The notes beneath the pieces were generated by a model. It worked only from the letters and a program-made list of their open reading frames with translations, made no database searches and was not told the DNA's origin. A stretch of DNA of 64,000 nucleotides. Source: Enoplolaimus lenunculus. Lineage: Eukaryota; Nematoda; Enoplea; Enoplida; Thoracostomopsidae. The stretch spans positions 124,001 to 188,000 of the forward strand of contig JASANG010002509.1 in assembly GCA_030248215.1 (NCBI GenBank), in the 5' to 3' direction. Below are positions 54,994-64,000 of the stretch, one piece after another (position 1 is the stretch's first letter; each line of letters opens with the position of its first letter). A program made the position numbers and the translations under genes.

Positions 54994-55283
54994 TGCAGTG
55001 TATAAATCACTCCAGGACCAAACAAAATTGAGTTCGTAGCTTTAAAGCATACTTAAGTTGTGAAAGTACATTCCTTAGCACAACCTTGCATTATTGCTCA
55101 AGTTTTAGATACAAGAAACACAAACGTTTAATTCAACGGATAGTTAAAATTCTGGATATATGTCAGAAATGAAGGGCGCCGGAGGGCGGATTAAACATAA
55201 ACAACAGTTCGTAACCTAATAACAGGGCGGTCCCTCTGGAGACGACAAATAAATATCAGCCCCCCTCTTATTCGGGTCACTAG
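54994..55283. mobile_element. Family D element, left part missing
   Basis: It begins within the D interior (GTGTATAAATCACTCCAGG) and ends CTTATTCGGGTCACTAG. Confidence 0.75.
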
Positions 55284-56069
55284 AATACGTCCTTATATAT
55301 CAAAAGTCAACAGCTTGAGGAAGACTTTCCGTCATTACTGCTTGTATGCTTTGACAGCCCAGTTTTTAAATTTCTTGCCATGTTAGGTAATCGTGATACT
55401 ACTCTCTAAAAACTTAAACTTAGTTTATAGCTTAATTAAACTTCAATATCAGTTTAAATAAGACTTAAATGGCTGGACGGGCTAATTAATATAGAATTTT
55501 AAGTTTTACACATTCTAACGTTTTTTTAAGTTTAACACGAGATTACGTAAACTTATTTTTAGTTTAAGTAACAAGTGCAGCCTAGATATTACGTGTATCT
55601 AAGTGTTCATTATGTTTAACCTAAACTGAAAATATGTTAGATTATCAATGAGTTTAAGCGTAAACCTACCTGTTAGGTTAGTTAATCTACAATGTTAGTT
55701 TAACATTGGTGGATTAGCTTGAACATAAATAAGTTGTTTAGGTTTTGAGAAGAATAATCATCCTGCAGGAAGGAGCACAGGGTTGAAAAAAACCCCCCCC
55801 CACAGGCGAGCGTAGCGATCAAAAAGTACTGACTTCTATCGGGGTTAATGGTCAAAAACCTCAGGCTTTCTGAAAAATTTGGTTAAAAAATTTCGCAATA
55901 ACTTTTAGCTTTAAATTTTTGTACTAAAGAACTTGATAAGAAAAGCTAAAAATATTGATTTTTGCATTATCCACAGCGTATTCATAGCATAATTTTTGCT
56001 TCTTTATATCCTTTCTATATATAAACCCTTAATACCATACGCCTAAGCATATTAGTATTAACATTCCAT
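55284..56069. other. AGTTTAA-rich stretch, otherwise unassigned
   Basis: 55400-55750 repeats AGTTTAA/TTAAACT motifs in both senses, suggesting another palindromic element without clear ends. A C9 run sits near 55792. Confidence 0.4.
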
Positions 56070-56321
56070 CACTGCAAATTCCAATGAGTTCATTAATTAA
56101 CTCAGACGGAAAGATAGTTATTTCTGAGTTAATAACAGAAGACTTTTACTCACTCTGAGTTGATTTGATATTTACTGTGAGTTTAGTTGAATCTAGGTGA
56201 GTTGATTAATTAACTCAGGACCAATTGAATCAACTCAAAATTCTGAGTTCTGATAGTCCTAACTCAGACTGAGTGATTCAACTCATTCTGAGTTAAAATC
56301 AACTCACTGAAATTTACAGTG
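56070..56321. mobile_element. Family F foldback element, inverted orientation
   Basis: CACTGCAAATTCCAATGAG to CACTGAAATTTACAGTG, GAGTTGATT arms. Confidence 0.82.
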
Positions 56322-56693
56322 TATATATAACCTGAAAGGCCTACATTTAGCTATGCCTAAACCTAAGCGTAAGCCTCACAGTTTTAAGTCCTTCTGTCTC
56401 GGTGTATCGAAGTAAGCAGGACCAGAAAAATAACAGGCGCCATCTGAAATATTTGGTTTGTAACCACTTGCAACGCGTTTTTCATTTTAAGCTTAGACTG
56501 AACTTTGTAGAAACAGCGCAGCATATATACTCATGAATAATTTTACTGAAACAAAATGATAATGCAATGTTAGCAAATAATTTTACTTTTTTTTGCTAAA
56601 CAGAAACAGTTGTGTAACGTTGTCAATAAACGCAGTGAATTTAACAAAATATACTATTCAACCTTTGACTTTTTGAAATTAAATCAAACAGTC

Positions 56694-56880
56694 TGCCAAT
56701 GTAACTTTAAGGGGAGTAACAGTAAATTAAGCGTATTTCTAAGCCTAAGCCTAAGCGTTACAAAAATGAGTTCCTAAGGCTAAAGCCTAAACCTAAGCAA
56801 AAAATGTGCAGTCTAGAATCTAAACCTACTCTTTTATAGACCCACCAGAAACGTGGACGCTCCTTAAAGTAACATGGGCC
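56694..56880 (+). mobile_element. TTAGGC-carrying TIR element, subfamily C
   Basis: TGCC-AATGTAACTTTAAGG left, CCTTAAAGTAACATGGGCC right; flanks AAACAGTC and AAACAGAC (7 of 8). Confidence 0.88.
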
Positions 56881-56888
56881 AAACAGAC

Positions 56889-57574
56889 GATGGTTTATTT
56901 CTCGATAGGTACGTTGCCTTTTTACGCGAAAATTTTTGAGGTAAATTCTATGGATTTCAGTAATTTGCGCTATAGCATCAGTACCGGCTTTCAAAAGGGG
57001 GCACCGGGTCTTGACTAATATATTCGCCTCCCTGATTCAAAATTATTTCTGTAACGCCGAAAATTTCTATATTACGTAAATTTTTCCTTATTCCATTTAA
57101 AAATTATTTTGCCTTGTTTATTAGCAACTCCAGGTTGCTGGGCTGGCTACATAGAGTCATTGTAGTGAAAATTTTGCATGGTTTCGTAGCTAAGTGAGTA
57201 TTGTGGTGAGCACCGTACATGTTGAATCACAGGCGAATCCAAAAATTTCTGACTGGGGGCCGGCTGGTGTCCAAATATTATGAAACGCAAAAATTGCAAG
57301 GTAGCGACCGTTTCAATTTGTGACTACCAAAGTTTCTCAGGCGAAAAATTATAACGGACCTTATCTTTTTATCACTGAAAAATTTTCAAAGGGGAAAAAT
57401 TGTAAGGTTATCACGAAAAAAATTTGAAGGTAAAAATTGTATTTTTAGAAAATAATTTTCTGAGGGGTAAAATTGTAAGTAGGGACCTTACCATGTTATC
57501 ACAACAAATCGGGACGGGGGGCGTATGCCCACCGCATCCCCCCATCTTTTTATTTTATCTGATAGTGCATTACA
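56889..57574. other. Unassigned; includes dispersed repeat related to GPCR intron 1
   Basis: 57340-57500 has AAAATTGTAAGG, GGGACCTTA and TTATCAC modules like those at 49647-49940 in inverse orientation. Confidence 0.45.
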
Positions 57575-57686
57575 TTTTTTATCTTAGGCTTAGGCGTATG
57601 CTTAGGAACACACTTTTGCAACGCTTAGGCTTCGGCTTAGGTTTAGCTTACTCAACAACCACGCTTCTATAAAAGTAACATTTGTC
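57575..57686 (-). mobile_element. Subfamily C fragment
   Basis: CTTAGGCTTAGGCGTATG, an ACTTTTGCAACG spacer and a right AAAAGTAACATTTGTC remain; no clear left end. Confidence 0.5.
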
Positions 57687-57703
57687 ATAAAGTCTATATG
57701 GTA

Positions 57704-58152
57704 CTGTATTGACCCCAATAAAGGGGGGACTGATATTTATTTGGCCTCTCCAGAGGGTACCCATACTTGTTATTCGGTTACGGACTGTTATTTATTTTAA
57801 ACCCGCGCTCCGCCACCCTTCGTTACTGATATATATCCGGTACTGCAACTATCCGTTGAATTAAATGTTTGTTTGTGTTGTGTCAATAGCTTGAGAGATA
57901 ACGCAAGGTTATACGTTGGAATGTACTTTCAAAACGTAAGTACGCTTTAAAGTTTCGAAGTCAAATTATTTCGATCTGGAGTCATTTATGCGCTACAATT
58001 AGGGATAATTGACATTTATGGACTCTACGTAAGGTTTAAGGACTCTATCCACTTACGGACTCTTATTACGGATACGGACTCCTATTAATCGGGACTCAAA
58101 ATGGGGACCCTCCTCGTCTTATTACCCCCTTCTTTTATTCGGGTCAATACAG
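57704..58152. mobile_element. Family D element, full length, T variant
   Basis: TA-CTGTATTGACCCCAATAAA left, TTTATTCGGGTCAATACAG right; about 449 bp. Confidence 0.87.
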
Positions 58153-58581
58153 TGCTTCAAAGTTTGTAATTCAATTTTTTAAAATTAAAATAATTCATGC
58201 CAAAATTTGCCAGTACGGGTTTGTGACATCATAGCGAATCGAATAGCGCGCAATAACAGCGTGCCATATTGTAATAATGAATATTTTGAAAAAATTTATT
58301 CAGCATGAAACGAAACAATGGACCATATTTAAATTTTGGTCTTTACACGATATTAATGCTTATCGCAACCTGACGTCGGGTTAATACAAAATCAGTCGAC
58401 GAACCTGAAGATACTTTATTATTTGCTGTTCAAGATTATGGATTAAATTTTGCTATTTTCTTAATCATCGAAAATTTACGCTAAATTTTGAAACTTTGTT
58501 TACACTTTGGTCAAAAACATATTGAAATTTTCAAATTATTAAACATCCATCGTAGCCTGGTTAACATGTTGAACTATTTAC
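58153..58581. other. No recognisable feature
   Basis: AT-rich, no supported feature. Confidence 0.45.
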
Positions 58582-58891
58582 AATGGCTGGGTTTTTGAAA
58601 TCTTGCTTAAGTATTTATTTAGCAAAAATAACTACCAAATGTGAGCTATTGTGATAGCAAGAAAGCCATGGATTTGCTTTATATTAAGGAGGTACTGTTA
58701 GTCTACAATCTCAAATTGAGTATGGTAATGTGACCACACTGTTAATCTGCAATATATCAAGTTTTGTCAATGACTTAAGTATTTACTATTTACTTAAGTA
58801 CGTTTTTAAAAACGACAAAATGGTTAAGTAATTGTTTAGCAAATACTTAAGTACTAAGTCGTGCTTAAAGCAGTGTTTGAGAAACCTACAC
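58582..58891. mobile_element. Family J TIR element
   Basis: GGCTGGGTTTTTGAAATCTT left, CAGTGTTTGAGAAACC right; same interior. Confidence 0.76.
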
Positions 58892-59021
58892 AATGTCTAA
58901 AATAGGTTAACAGCTGCGGTTTTGCGTACGCGTTTATGTGAGACCCAAATATTTCATATAACTTGAAAGAGGTTTACTCAAACAGTTGTTTAACTGGATT
59001 TTATTTAACACTGTAAAACCC

Positions 59022-59292
59022 ATTTTACACGTGCAAGTTTTTGCTGCGAGAACTTACAGCTGCAAATTGTACACAGAACTTGCATTTTTAGCAGCCAATG
59101 AGAAAACGGCTGCAATAAATTAAGTGAACTTGCATGGTTATCCACACATGTGAGCTAAATTCCTAGCTGCGATTTTTAATGAATTATTTGCAGCTGAAAG
59201 TTTTTAGAACGGGATTTTGGACAAAACTTCCAAGTGCAAGTCGCAACTGCAAGTTCACGCAGCGCCAACTTGCACGTGTGAACACGGTCCAA
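59022..59292. mobile_element. Family H TIR element
   Basis: GTAAAACCCATTTTACACGT left, TTGCACGTGTGAACACGGTC right; typical interior AGCCAATGAGAAAACGGC. Confidence 0.8.
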
Positions 59293-59436
59293 TAGCAATT
59301 CGTAGTTGCGGACTTAGCTGTCAAAGATAGCTAAGCAAACTTTTTTCCGCAAATTTCGTTCTATGTCTCTTACTTTTGGAACTTCAGCCAAAATGTTTAA
59401 AATTGACATTGAAAAGCGAAGCTTGTAACAGATTTC

Positions 59437-59789
59437 GAACCGTGTAAAGATCAGGATCGGAACGTTTTTTGAGGGACTAGAAAGGAGCAAACTTAAGCTT
59501 TAGACCCATTTTTCGCTTGGCTTAGGCTTAGGCTTAGGCTTAGGAATATGCTCATTTTTACGCATAGGCTTAGACTTAGGGTTAGGCTTAGGAATAAACT
59601 CATTCTTACACTTAGGGTTACACTTAGGCTTAGGCTTAGGAATATGCTTATTCTTATGCATAGGCTTAGGCTTAGGTTTAGGCTTAGGCTTAGAAATATG
59701 CTCATTCTTACGCATAGGCTTAGGATTAGGCTTAGGCTTACGCTTAGGAATACGCATATACTGTTCCGATCCTGTTCTTTACATTGGCC
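59437..59789 (-). mobile_element. TTAGGC-carrying TIR element, subfamily A, 353 bp
   Basis: Perfect 8-bp duplication CAGATTTC; ends GAACCGTGTAAAGATCAG and TTCTTTACATTGGCC. Five modules of AATATGCTCATTCTTACG type alternate with TTAGGC runs. Confidence 0.9.
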
Positions 59790-59797
59790 CAGATTTC

Positions 59798-60715
59798 TAA
59801 ACACAATCAAATATCCATATCCTAAATTTTAAGCTGCATTATCCCCGCTGCACCCAACAAGCTTTTATCTCACAGAGCAGCAGGAATTAATTTATCGTAA
59901 AAAAGCACCATATGGTTGAGTTATACTATTCCGTTAATCGAACAATAGTGTTTCCTCAAAGGAATTTGGCACTTGAAATACTTTTCATTTTTGAGGTTTT
60001 CAGAAAAAAAACACGACAATTCATTTAATCCGACCGATCATGACATTTAAATTACGGTTTTGCTATCGGTGCCAGGTATACTGTCTTTTGGGAATAAAAA
60101 TTTAAAACTCAAAAAACGAGTACAACTCGTAAAGTGTAATCAATACTGCCAAACATTTGTGCTTTACTGTTAACTGTGCCTACAGGTTTCGCTGATACCT
60201 CTTAAGCTGATTTAGTGATCGAAAATTGGGTCTTTTCCGTTATCCCTTTCAGCAGGCGTTTACGCAAAAATAGTTGGATTTTAAAATAATTTGCATATTT
60301 CAGCTTTTTATGACCTCCCCTGATCATTCCATGCCCGAATTTTAATTTTTGAAAAATGTGATTTTTTAATGTCCCACGGCGCCAGATCGGTTATTTGACC
60401 ATAATTCGTTAAGCAGTCGTCTGATTGGAAAAAATGTTAACACCAATTTGACTCAGGTCTGCAAGCTGCATCGAATGCTATGTACCTTTTCAAATTGTTT
60501 GACGAAATTTTTTGGATCACAAGGGGGAACCATGGGGCCATAAAATTCGAATTTTTCGCAAATTCAAATTTGGGCATGAAACGATCACGAGAGGTTATAT
60601 GAAGCCAAAATATGCAAAAATTTTTAAAATCAAAGTTTTTACTGCAAACGCAGGCTGGGGGGACCACGGCGAACACCCGAAAAATATTGATTGATTTTCA
60701 AGAGTACTTATAGCC
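59798..60715. other. No recognisable feature
   Basis: No family match; frames near 60437-60690 lack splice or domain support. Confidence 0.45.
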
Positions 60716-60911
60716 AGCGGCGGATCCAGAAATATCAAACAGAGGGTCGGGCTGGCAACAGTTCTGAAACGCATCTTATACCGTACGCTATATATGTACC
60801 AATTTTCTTAAGGGAAAAATTGTTAAGGCAGCAAACGGCATTTTATCACAACAAATTTTCTGATAGGGGGCGTACGCTCCTTCCGCCTTCCTTCAGGATC
60901 CGCTACTGGTT
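60716..60911. mobile_element. Family Q-like element, shorter
   Basis: CCAGCGGCGGATCCAGAAAT left and AGGATCCGCTACTGG right. Confidence 0.7.
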
Positions 60912-60987
60912 ATAGTAAGTTTGAATTATTTAACTTTATTAATGGTGAAGAATCAAACAAATAGAAATTTTAATTTCAAGCCGACCC

Positions 60988-61137
60988 AACTTTTGAGAAC
61001 AACGCCTTAATTCATGCGTGAACGGTTTTGCAGTGTGAACTTGCGGCTGCAACCAACTTGCATTGTGTCCACGATTTGTAAACATGTTTTCGGGCACGTG
61101 CAAGTTGTAACTGCAAGTTTCTCGCTGCAAAACCCAA
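60988..61137. mobile_element. Family H-like relic
   Basis: GTGTGAACTTGCGGCTGCAA and CACGTGCAAGTTGTAACTGC resemble H arms; interior short and ends not clear. Confidence 0.45.
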
Positions 61138-61279
61138 CACATATTAAACTTCATTTCATACGATCTGTATATTAGCACTTTGGACATATTTGGATAAGAT
61201 GTAGCAGTATTTCGGTATTCTGTCAAGAAATAAATAATTATTCAACGATGATACTGCCTGATTCTTTGACCCATTGAAT

Positions 61280-61553
61280 GGCCCATGTATAGGACAGGAC
61301 CGGATCGTTTTCCGGAGGGGCTATAATAGAATCAGTTTAAGCTTTAGACTAAACCTGGGCTTAGGCTTAGGCTTAGGAATAGGCTCATCCATACGCTTAG
61401 TCTTAAGCTTAAGCTTAGGCTTAGGCTTAGGCTTAGGAATAGGCTCATCCATAGGCTTAGGCTTAGGCTTAAACTTAGGCTTAGTCTTAAGCTTAGGCTT
61501 AGGCTTAGGAATATGCTTATACTACTGTTCCGGACCTGTTCTATACATGGGCC
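61280..61553 (-). mobile_element. TTAGGC-carrying TIR element, subfamily B
   Basis: Ends GGCCCATGTATAGGACAG and CTGTTCTATACATGGGCC; flanks CATTGAAT and AATAGAAT match at 6 of 8; three GGAATAGGCTCATCCATA-type modules between TTAGGC runs. Confidence 0.85.
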
Positions 61554-61968
61554 AATAGAATAAAGTGAAGCAAAGGGCAATTGCAAAAACCATGATCAGA
61601 TGACAACGTTTTCAAGTTACATTGGAACGTTGTATCAGTTCAAACGTAGGGGTAGATTATGATAATTTTTTAATATTTAATAAAAAGTTTCTTAGAAACT
61701 AAGTCGTTTATTACTGATTATTATTCTGGTTACTTGTCTGAAACTCAACTAATATTTACAATATTTGTATCTAATAACTAATGCTTAACGCTATTCGTTG
61801 CGAATCTGGTTGACATTTTTTTTGCTCAGTCACGTAAAATCTAAAGTGATTTATGTTGATTGTTAGCTACGATTTCTACCAAACCGTAAAGCTTCAGCTT
61901 CGCCAGATACAAATTATTTAGTCGTGAGTGTAACTGTCCTAAAACAGTTTAACCAACGACACATCAAA
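61554..61968. other. No recognisable feature
   Basis: AT-rich, no supported feature. Confidence 0.45.
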
Positions 61969-62191
61969 CTGCAAAAAATGGTGAGTCAAATTGACTATCT
62001 CCGGGAATAGGCTTTTCCGGACTGCACAAACTGAGTCAAATTTCAACTGGGCCAGAGTCAAATTCGACTCAGCCGAGTCGCTGATTGTGTCAAATTTGAC
62101 TCTGGCGGAGTCGAATTTGCGACTCAGTTTGTGTTAGTAAGGAAAAACCTATTTCGGGAAGCGTCAATTTGATTCACCATTTTTTGCAGTG
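61969..62191. mobile_element. Family E foldback element
   Basis: ACTGCAAAAAATGGTGAGTC left and CACCATTTTTTGCAGT right; palindromic GAGTCAAATT arms throughout. Confidence 0.83.
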
Positions 62192-62468
62192 CAGACACCG
62201 TTTCCCAACGTCTAACGAACAAAAGTAGGCTCTTCTCGGCCGGTTAATCATTACGCGAAACATTTTGCAAACTCGCATAAACTTTGGGACAGTAAAGTGT
62301 TTCACAAAAGTTTCGGGCCTGAATCTAAATCAAGATATTAAATCAAACCGTAACTTTTAATTAAATTTCCAATCATTTTAATTCGAAAGTCGAAAGTGCC
62401 AAGGATCACAACTGGCAACTGGTATTTGGTCAAAGTGATGTGAAACCGAGTTTTTCTTGCAATATTAC

Positions 62469-62670
62469 GCTGCAAAAAATGGTGAGTCTAATGAACTCTC
62501 TCGGAAATAGGATCACTGTGCAAACTGAGTCAAATTCGACTCCGACAGAGTCAAATTCAACGTACTAAGTCGCACGTTTGACACCGGCGGAGTCGAATTT
62601 GACACAGTTTGTGTTCTTCCGTAGAGCCTATTTCGGAGGGAGTCAATTTGACTCACCATTTTTTGCAGGG
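62469..62670. mobile_element. Family E foldback element
   Basis: GCTGCAAAAAATGGTGAGTC to CACCATTTTTTGCAGG, about 300 bp after the preceding copy and of similar palindromic build. Confidence 0.83.
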
Positions 62671-62989
62671 TAGTAATGTTATTGTTTCATTTAAAGTGGT
62701 GTTGAGTGTAGTTAGCATCACAGCTTGTTTTATTTGGATTGTCTAGGTATTATGTCGACAGTAAAAATAGTCAGTAGACAAGTCAGGGGAAGATTTGTAG
62801 TGAAGACAGGGTAAATATTCCTTGAATACAAAATTATATTGGAGCTGTCTATAATTCCGTCGGTCTGGGGTCAGAGGGAACACTTCCTTGTAGACTTAAG
62901 CTTATCTTTACAATCCAAAAAAATGGCTGCAAATTTTAATTTACCTAAATTAATTTTTGTAAATAAAAATACAGTGTCGTATCAAATTA
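62671..62989. other. No recognisable feature
   Basis: No supported feature. Confidence 0.45.
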
Positions 62990-63223
62990 CTGAAGCCTCA
63001 TTCACACGTGCAAGTTTTTGTAGCGTGAATTCGATGCTTTAAAATTTGCAAGTTTCCATTTTTGCAACAAAACTGGCAGCTGCTACTTGCAACGCTAAAA
63101 TTTCGCTGCGAAACTTGCAAGTGTAAGTTGCAGCTGAAAGTTCTTCCTATCAAAAAGTTGCACGTATACAAATTGCAGCTGCGAGTTCTTGATGCAAAAA
63201 CTTGCACATGTGAATGCGTCTTT
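62990..63223. mobile_element. Family H TIR element, diverged
   Basis: TGAAGCCTCATTCACACGTG left, CTTGCACATGTGAATGCG right; an extra set of GCAGCTG motifs in the middle. Confidence 0.75.
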
Positions 63224-63475
63224 AGGTTACAGACCAGCTGTTTATGTTAAATCAGTGAAAACGGAACTATAGAGGCATGGTGGATGTAGATTTTCTGCGA
63301 GGGTCAACTACATTGTGACGCCCCTTTACAAAATTTAACCTGTGGCAATTTCTTTCCATCTGTTCCCGGTGTCGCCACACCTCTGCGGAATGATTTCTAG
63401 GATCGATATTCCTTTAACAACCGGACCGACGTGCACTGCAAATTACGCTGTTATGGTAGGCAAGTTTAGTTAAAT

Positions 63476-63786
63476 CAAGAGTGGATAATCACTATTTAAC
63501 AAGAGTGTGCGACTGGGTACATTCTGTGTAGAAAAGAATGTACCCGGTAGTCGTTGCGTTTTTGCCGTACCCCCTTTATTTTGAGGGGGTACAACCGGTG
63601 CGGAAAATACACTTTATGTGCGGTGTCATACATGCCCCCCTATAGTTTAATTTAGGTGTATTCATGTGATAGCGACACCCCTCTAAACAAGGGGGGTCGG
63701 CCAAAAACCCAACGCCTTGTGATACATTTTGTACCATGCGGAACCGCAAGAGTTGCACACTCTGGTCATTATCCGTTCTTGGTTAA
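63476..63786. mobile_element. Family M TIR element
   Basis: ATCAAGAGTGGATAATCAC left and TTATCCGTTCTTGGTT right; inner GACTGGGTACATTCTGTG and ACATTTTGTACCATGCGG. About 310 bp. Confidence 0.75.
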
Positions 63787-64000
63787 ACTAGTGCCAATGC
63801 TGAACTAAATTTTTTTGTCTGCTAGAAACATCTGAAAATTCATAGAAACTATTTTTCTCTAAAAGACAATCTAATTAATCATTAATCCCGTGAACGGTTA
63901 CTTTTGTATGAGACATAAAAGCCAGGTGCTGGAGTTACCGGTTGAATGATGTACATTTCTCTAAAACGCCCTCGGCATTCGTAAATTGTGAAGGATTTAA

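Noticed and set aside
1-64000. Telomere or subtelomere end of a chromosome
   Set aside because: TTAGGC arrays are short, scattered, in both orientations and mostly inside transposons; unique genes lie between them.
1-64000. Retroviral, LTR, Polinton or LINE elements
   Set aside because: I found no reverse transcriptase, integrase, capsid or envelope-like frame and no long terminal repeats.
1-64000. CRISPR-like array
   Set aside because: The regular repeats are eukaryotic minisatellites and TIR cores without unique spacers or cas-like genes.

Overview
The window looks like AT-rich, repeat-dense nematode nuclear DNA. Four things point there: pure arrays of TTAGGC, the nematode telomere unit; a secreted 12-cysteine protein of the T20D4.11-like/CPG4 type; two short ionotropic-receptor-like proteins of the kind nematodes expand; and short TTTCAG-type splice acceptors. 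Species cannot be named from this. I saw no rRNA, CRISPR, bacterial operon, LTR/retroviral or Polinton-like element, and no transposase or reverse-transcriptase frame.

Four protein-coding genes are well supported. (1) A five-exon secreted cysteine-rich gene on the + strand (12536-20444), assembled from phase-compatible splice sites into 248 residues. (2) An intronless iGluR/IR-like receptor on the - strand (14083-15306) lying wholly inside intron 2 of gene 1. (3) A + strand paralogue of that receptor at 27228-28505. (4) A three-exon rhodopsin-family peptide GPCR (49046-52844, 495 residues) resembling FMRFamide receptors. Two further possible exons (6078-6210 +, 6950-7144 -) are weaker. Genes 1 and 4 have introns of about 0.6-3.3 kb filled with mobile elements.

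Most of the rest is non-autonomous DNA transposons. The dominant group, about thirty copies in three subfamilies (A, B, C), has GGCC-CATGT termini, usually 8-bp target duplications, and a core made of TTAGGC-related hexamers. One copy (32596-34600) has expanded to 2 kb. Other families: D (TA duplication, CTGTAGTGACCCG ends), E and F (foldback, full of GAGTCAAAT or GAGTTGATT), G (CCCGTATTCTCAAATG ends), H (TTAAGCCCTATTCACACG ends, probable TTAA site), I (CCCGTAGCCAGCTCACC), J (TACTTAAGTA-rich), K (CATATG palindrome-rich, GTTCACGTTATAAC ends), M, N, O, P, Q and R.

Layout: 0-12.5 kb repeats with possible exons near 6-7 kb; 12.5-20.5 kb the secreted-protein gene with nested receptor; 20.5-27 kb repeats; 27.1-28.5 kb second receptor; 28.5-49 kb repeats, including the 2-kb TTAGGC-derived array and an 11-copy 33-bp minisatellite at 37.1 kb; 49.0-52.8 kb GPCR; 52.8-64 kb repeats. 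The receptors and GPCR suggest sensory or neuropeptide roles, but nothing shows that the genes work together. Both IR-like genes have a TTAGGC array lacking transposon ends close by, which is the most unusual local association.
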